A DNA stretch of 64,000 nucleotides from Cliona cf. orientalis. Taxonomy: Eukaryota; Porifera; Demospongiae; Clionaida; Clionaidae. Below the pieces are notes generated by a model. The model had not been told where the DNA came from. It saw only the letters and a list, made by a program, of their open reading frames with translations, and searched no databases. The number at the start of each line of letters is the position of its first letter. Position 1 is the stretch's first letter. The DNA is taken from NCBI GenBank assembly GCA_963930775.1, contig OZ005695.1:2356001-2420000 (forward strand). The letters are read 5' to 3'. A program made the translations under genes and the position numbers. Shown here one piece after another: positions 61,895 through 64,000 of this stretch.

Positions 61895-62057
61895 TTGAGA
61901 TATGCTATACCTTTGAGACATACAGTTACTGTTTTGATACTCACCATTTACATAAACTTCGTTGACATTGTTTTCTTGATAGAATAACACAATAGCTAGG
62001 CAACTCTGCAAAACTAGTGTCTAAAGATACATCAAACCATAGCTAGAGAGAAGAGAT
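61895..62057 (+). promoter_or_regulatory. Clade II promoter/5' leader, gene 9
   Basis: GATACTCACCATTTACATAA, ACTTCGTTGACATTGTTTTC, CAACTCTGCAAAACTAGTGT, GAGAGAAGAGAT before ATG. Confidence 0.5.
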
Positions 62058-64000
62058 ATGTCAGGAGCAATACCATTGAGGCAAGTTTTACTGCTAGTGC
62101 TATTCCTTCTACTCTCTGCGGTGGTTCAGAGTCAGCGACAACAGAATCGTTACTACGTGAGCTCCCAGTGTCCCAGCAATAACACAGAGTGTCGGACCCT
62201 TGATTGGTACTGTGAAAATGTAAGCCGCTGGATAAAGAAAGATACCACACTGCTGTTTCAAAAAGGAGTTCACTTATTAGATGGTGTCCTTATGATAAAA
62301 GACTCTAAAAACTTGATCATATCTGGGGAAGGAAATATAACATCAAATACCAATAATCTTCCAGAATCTACAACCATAATCAATTGTGCACCAAATAGTG
62401 GCGTACATTTTTTTCAGTCAGATGGAGTTAACATGTCTAACCTACACTTTGAATCTTGTGGAGCATTATTTCATTTTGGCAGAAAAAAGCATGTCCACAC
62501 CAGTGCTGCTTTGGCATTTCTTTCAGTGCAAGACGTGCACATAAATCAGATAATTGTTAACAACTCCAAAGGATATGGACTGTTCACCTTCAATATGAAC
62601 GGCTTTTTACAAAATTCTGCTTTCTTATATGCCAAAATGCATCCAAACTCATCTGGAAGTGGGAATGCCAAAATATCCTTCCAGGGTCATTTACAAACAA
62701 ACTTACAACTAATATCGTCATGGTTTATGTACGGAGAAAATAGCCATCCATCATTAAGAGAAACAGCTGCTGGTGGATTAAATATATTTATAAATAGCAG
62801 CATACCTGTACATATCAACATTTTCAACGTCACTGCTCAAGGAAATTCAGGAACAAATGGAAATTTGGCTCTGTATATGATAAATTATCAAACCATAGGC
62901 AGTGGTAGCAGTATAGTCATTAATAACAGTTGTATTATGGGTGGTAGGGGTAAAAAGGGCGGAGGAATACGATTTTGGTCCCATATTAATATTAGCCACA
63001 AATCTGGAATGTCCTTCACTCTTGCCACCCACCCAATCCTCACAATAGTTGACTCAGTTTTCCATAACAATTCTGTCACTTCAACTGGGGGTGCTTTGTA
63101 CATAGCATTCTACAATAGTGGTACCAGCCAAAACTACGATGGAATCTTGAGGCAAGTCACAATCAAGAATAGCAACTTCTTAGAAAATGGTGGCAATGGA
63201 GCAGCTTTGGAAATTATACAGCACAGCTTATCTCATCTTCGTTCTACACCACTCTTTTATACATTAATTGAAAATTGCACATTTGAGGATAACTACGAAC
63301 CACCCAACGTCGATGGCCCAATTATAGACTTCATTAGAGTTGAAGTGTCAATATCTATGTCGACATTCGTCGGAAGCAATACAACAGTTATGACCTTGCG
63401 GAACACTATTTTGAATTTGTACAATCACATACTCTTTGCCAACAACTCTGGTGTGATAGGTGGGGCATTAAAATTATGTGATGCATCTCTAATATTTAGC
63501 CACAATGGAACAGATGTTGAGTTTATCGGTAACCGTGCACGTAAAGGTGGAGCCATTTACATACAACAGGCCTGTATGGATACCTCTCCTCTTTGTTTCT
63601 TTCAACCATCATTCCCCAAAAATACTCCTATAACTGAGTTCAGACCCCTTATGACATTTACGTTTGCGAATAACTCAGCCTATATAGCTGGTGACGCCAT
63701 TTATGGGGGCGATCTCGATCGCTGTTCAACCATAGTACCATTTAAACAGAATGAATCTCAAGAGATTCAGAGTTATCTCTTGTTCCCACACATCCTTGAC
63801 AAGGTTTTTGACATGAAAAAACAAGAGGGACCATCCTGGATCTCATCCAATCCACAACAGGTATGTTTTTGCCAAGGTTCACAGACGAATAATAATCGTT
63901 CATGTGCAACCGAAGTGGAGTCAATTGAGGTTTATCCTGGGGAGCACTTTGCAGTATCAGTCATCACTGTGGGACAAATGTATGGTTCTACTTCGGGAAT
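62058..64000 (+). CDS. Gene 9 (clade II, mosaic), 5' part, runs off the window
   Basis: ATG 62058 (MSGAIPLRQVLLLVLFLLLS, signal peptide) opens a frame with no stop through 64000, about 647 codons. The N-terminus is shorter than in genes 7 and 8 (YYVSSQCPSN, without the TT.G). The beta-helix, CFCQGS and YPGEHFAVSVITVGQMYGST are present; the knot and membrane half lie beyond the window. The similarity switches: like gene 8 to about 62310, like gene 7 (GFLQNSAFLYAKMHP, TSTGGALYIAF) to about 63100, then like gene 8 again (LRSTPLFYTLIENCTFEDN, NNSAYIAGDAIYGG). Confidence 0.88.
   Translation, partial: MSGAIPLRQVLLLVLFLLLSAVVQSQRQQNRYYVSSQCPSNNTECRTLDWYCENVSRWIKKDTTLLFQKGVHLLDGVLMIKDSKNLIISGEGNITSNTNNLPESTTIINCAPNSGVHFFQSDGVNMSNLHFESCGALFHFGRKKHVHTSAALAFLSVQDVHINQIIVNNSKGYGLFTFNMNGFLQNSAFLYAKMHPNSSGSGNAKISFQGHLQTNLQLISSWFMYGENSHPSLRETAAGGLNIFINSSIPVHINIFNVTAQGNSGTNGNLALYMINYQTIGSGSSIVINNSCIMGGRGKKGGGIRFWSHINISHKSGMSFTLATHPILTIVDSVFHNNSVTSTGGALYIAFYNSGTSQNYDGILRQVTIKNSNFLENGGNGAALEIIQHSLSHLRSTPLFYTLIENCTFEDNYEPPNVDGPIIDFIRVEVSISMSTFVGSNTTVMTLRNTILNLYNHILFANNSGVIGGALKLCDASLIFSHNGTDVEFIGNRARKGGAIYIQQACMDTSPLCFFQPSFPKNTPITEFRPLMTFTFANNSAYIAGDAIYGGDLDRCSTIVPFKQNESQEIQSYLLFPHILDKVFDMKKQEGPSWISSNPQQVCFCQGSQTNNNRSCATEVESIEVYPGEHFAVSVITVGQMYGSTSG

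Overview
The window looks like a metazoan nuclear locus, most likely from a sponge (demosponge, Amphimedon-like). It is AT-rich, has animal-type MITEs, a tRNA-derived interspersed element and an R2-type (restriction-like endonuclease) LINE fragment, and carries very large single-exon genes for beta-helix/multi-pass membrane proteins. The species assignment is inference from gene type and composition; no database was searched.

The main content is a head-to-tail, all-plus-strand tandem array of at least nine related genes. Each unbroken copy is one uninterrupted frame of about 1,260-1,270 codons. The layout is: signal peptide; an N-terminal cysteine module (SQCP...CQTLDWY); a long, heavily N-glycosylated parallel beta-helix ectodomain; a cysteine-bearing beta-rich region; an EGF-like knot (C-S-x-x-H-T-G-I-M-C-G-x-C-K-P-G-Y-S-R); about nine hydrophobic segments; and a cytoplasmic tail with an acidic dileucine motif and a near-invariant REPLVEA end. 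Two clades are present. Clade I: gene 1 (1-656, 3' end only), gene 2 (4491-8279, one in-frame stop), gene 3 (10883-24241, split by 9.6 kb of mobile DNA and frameshifted), gene 4 (27899-31579, tail frameshifted), gene 5 (36580-40368, intact), gene 6 (43987-47778, intact). Clade II: gene 7 (48860-52660, intact), gene 8 (55728-59537, intact), gene 9 (62058 to window end, open). Clade I has two ectodomain types, alpha (genes 2 and 5) and beta (genes 3, 4, 6), joined to a nearly uniform membrane domain. Genes 5 and 9 are clear mosaics.

The spacers are informative. Those between clade I genes hold a dead clade II-type promoter with a start-codon stub, and often a C-terminal relic of a third, diverged lineage. 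Those between clade II genes hold dead clade I 3' ends. This suggests that the ancestral repeat unit alternated members of different clades and that whole genes were later deleted. The spacers also host MITEs, including one hAT-like element with a target-site duplication and one TA-flanked element with a paralogous near-empty site.

The 9.6 kb inside gene 3 (11954-21540) is a nest of mobile DNA: a double-hairpin MITE, a possible 4.5 kb element with inverted subterminal repeats, two fold-back elements, a repeat family present on both sides of a 5'-truncated LINE, and a TIR element stuffed with two satellites. One satellite has a period of exactly 147 bp.

How the genes may work together is inference. 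The array looks like a diversifying family of cell-surface, endosomally sorted adhesion or recognition receptors, with variable ectodomains on a homogenised membrane and tail module and with pseudogenes that could serve as conversion donors. No expression or ligand can be read from the sequence.
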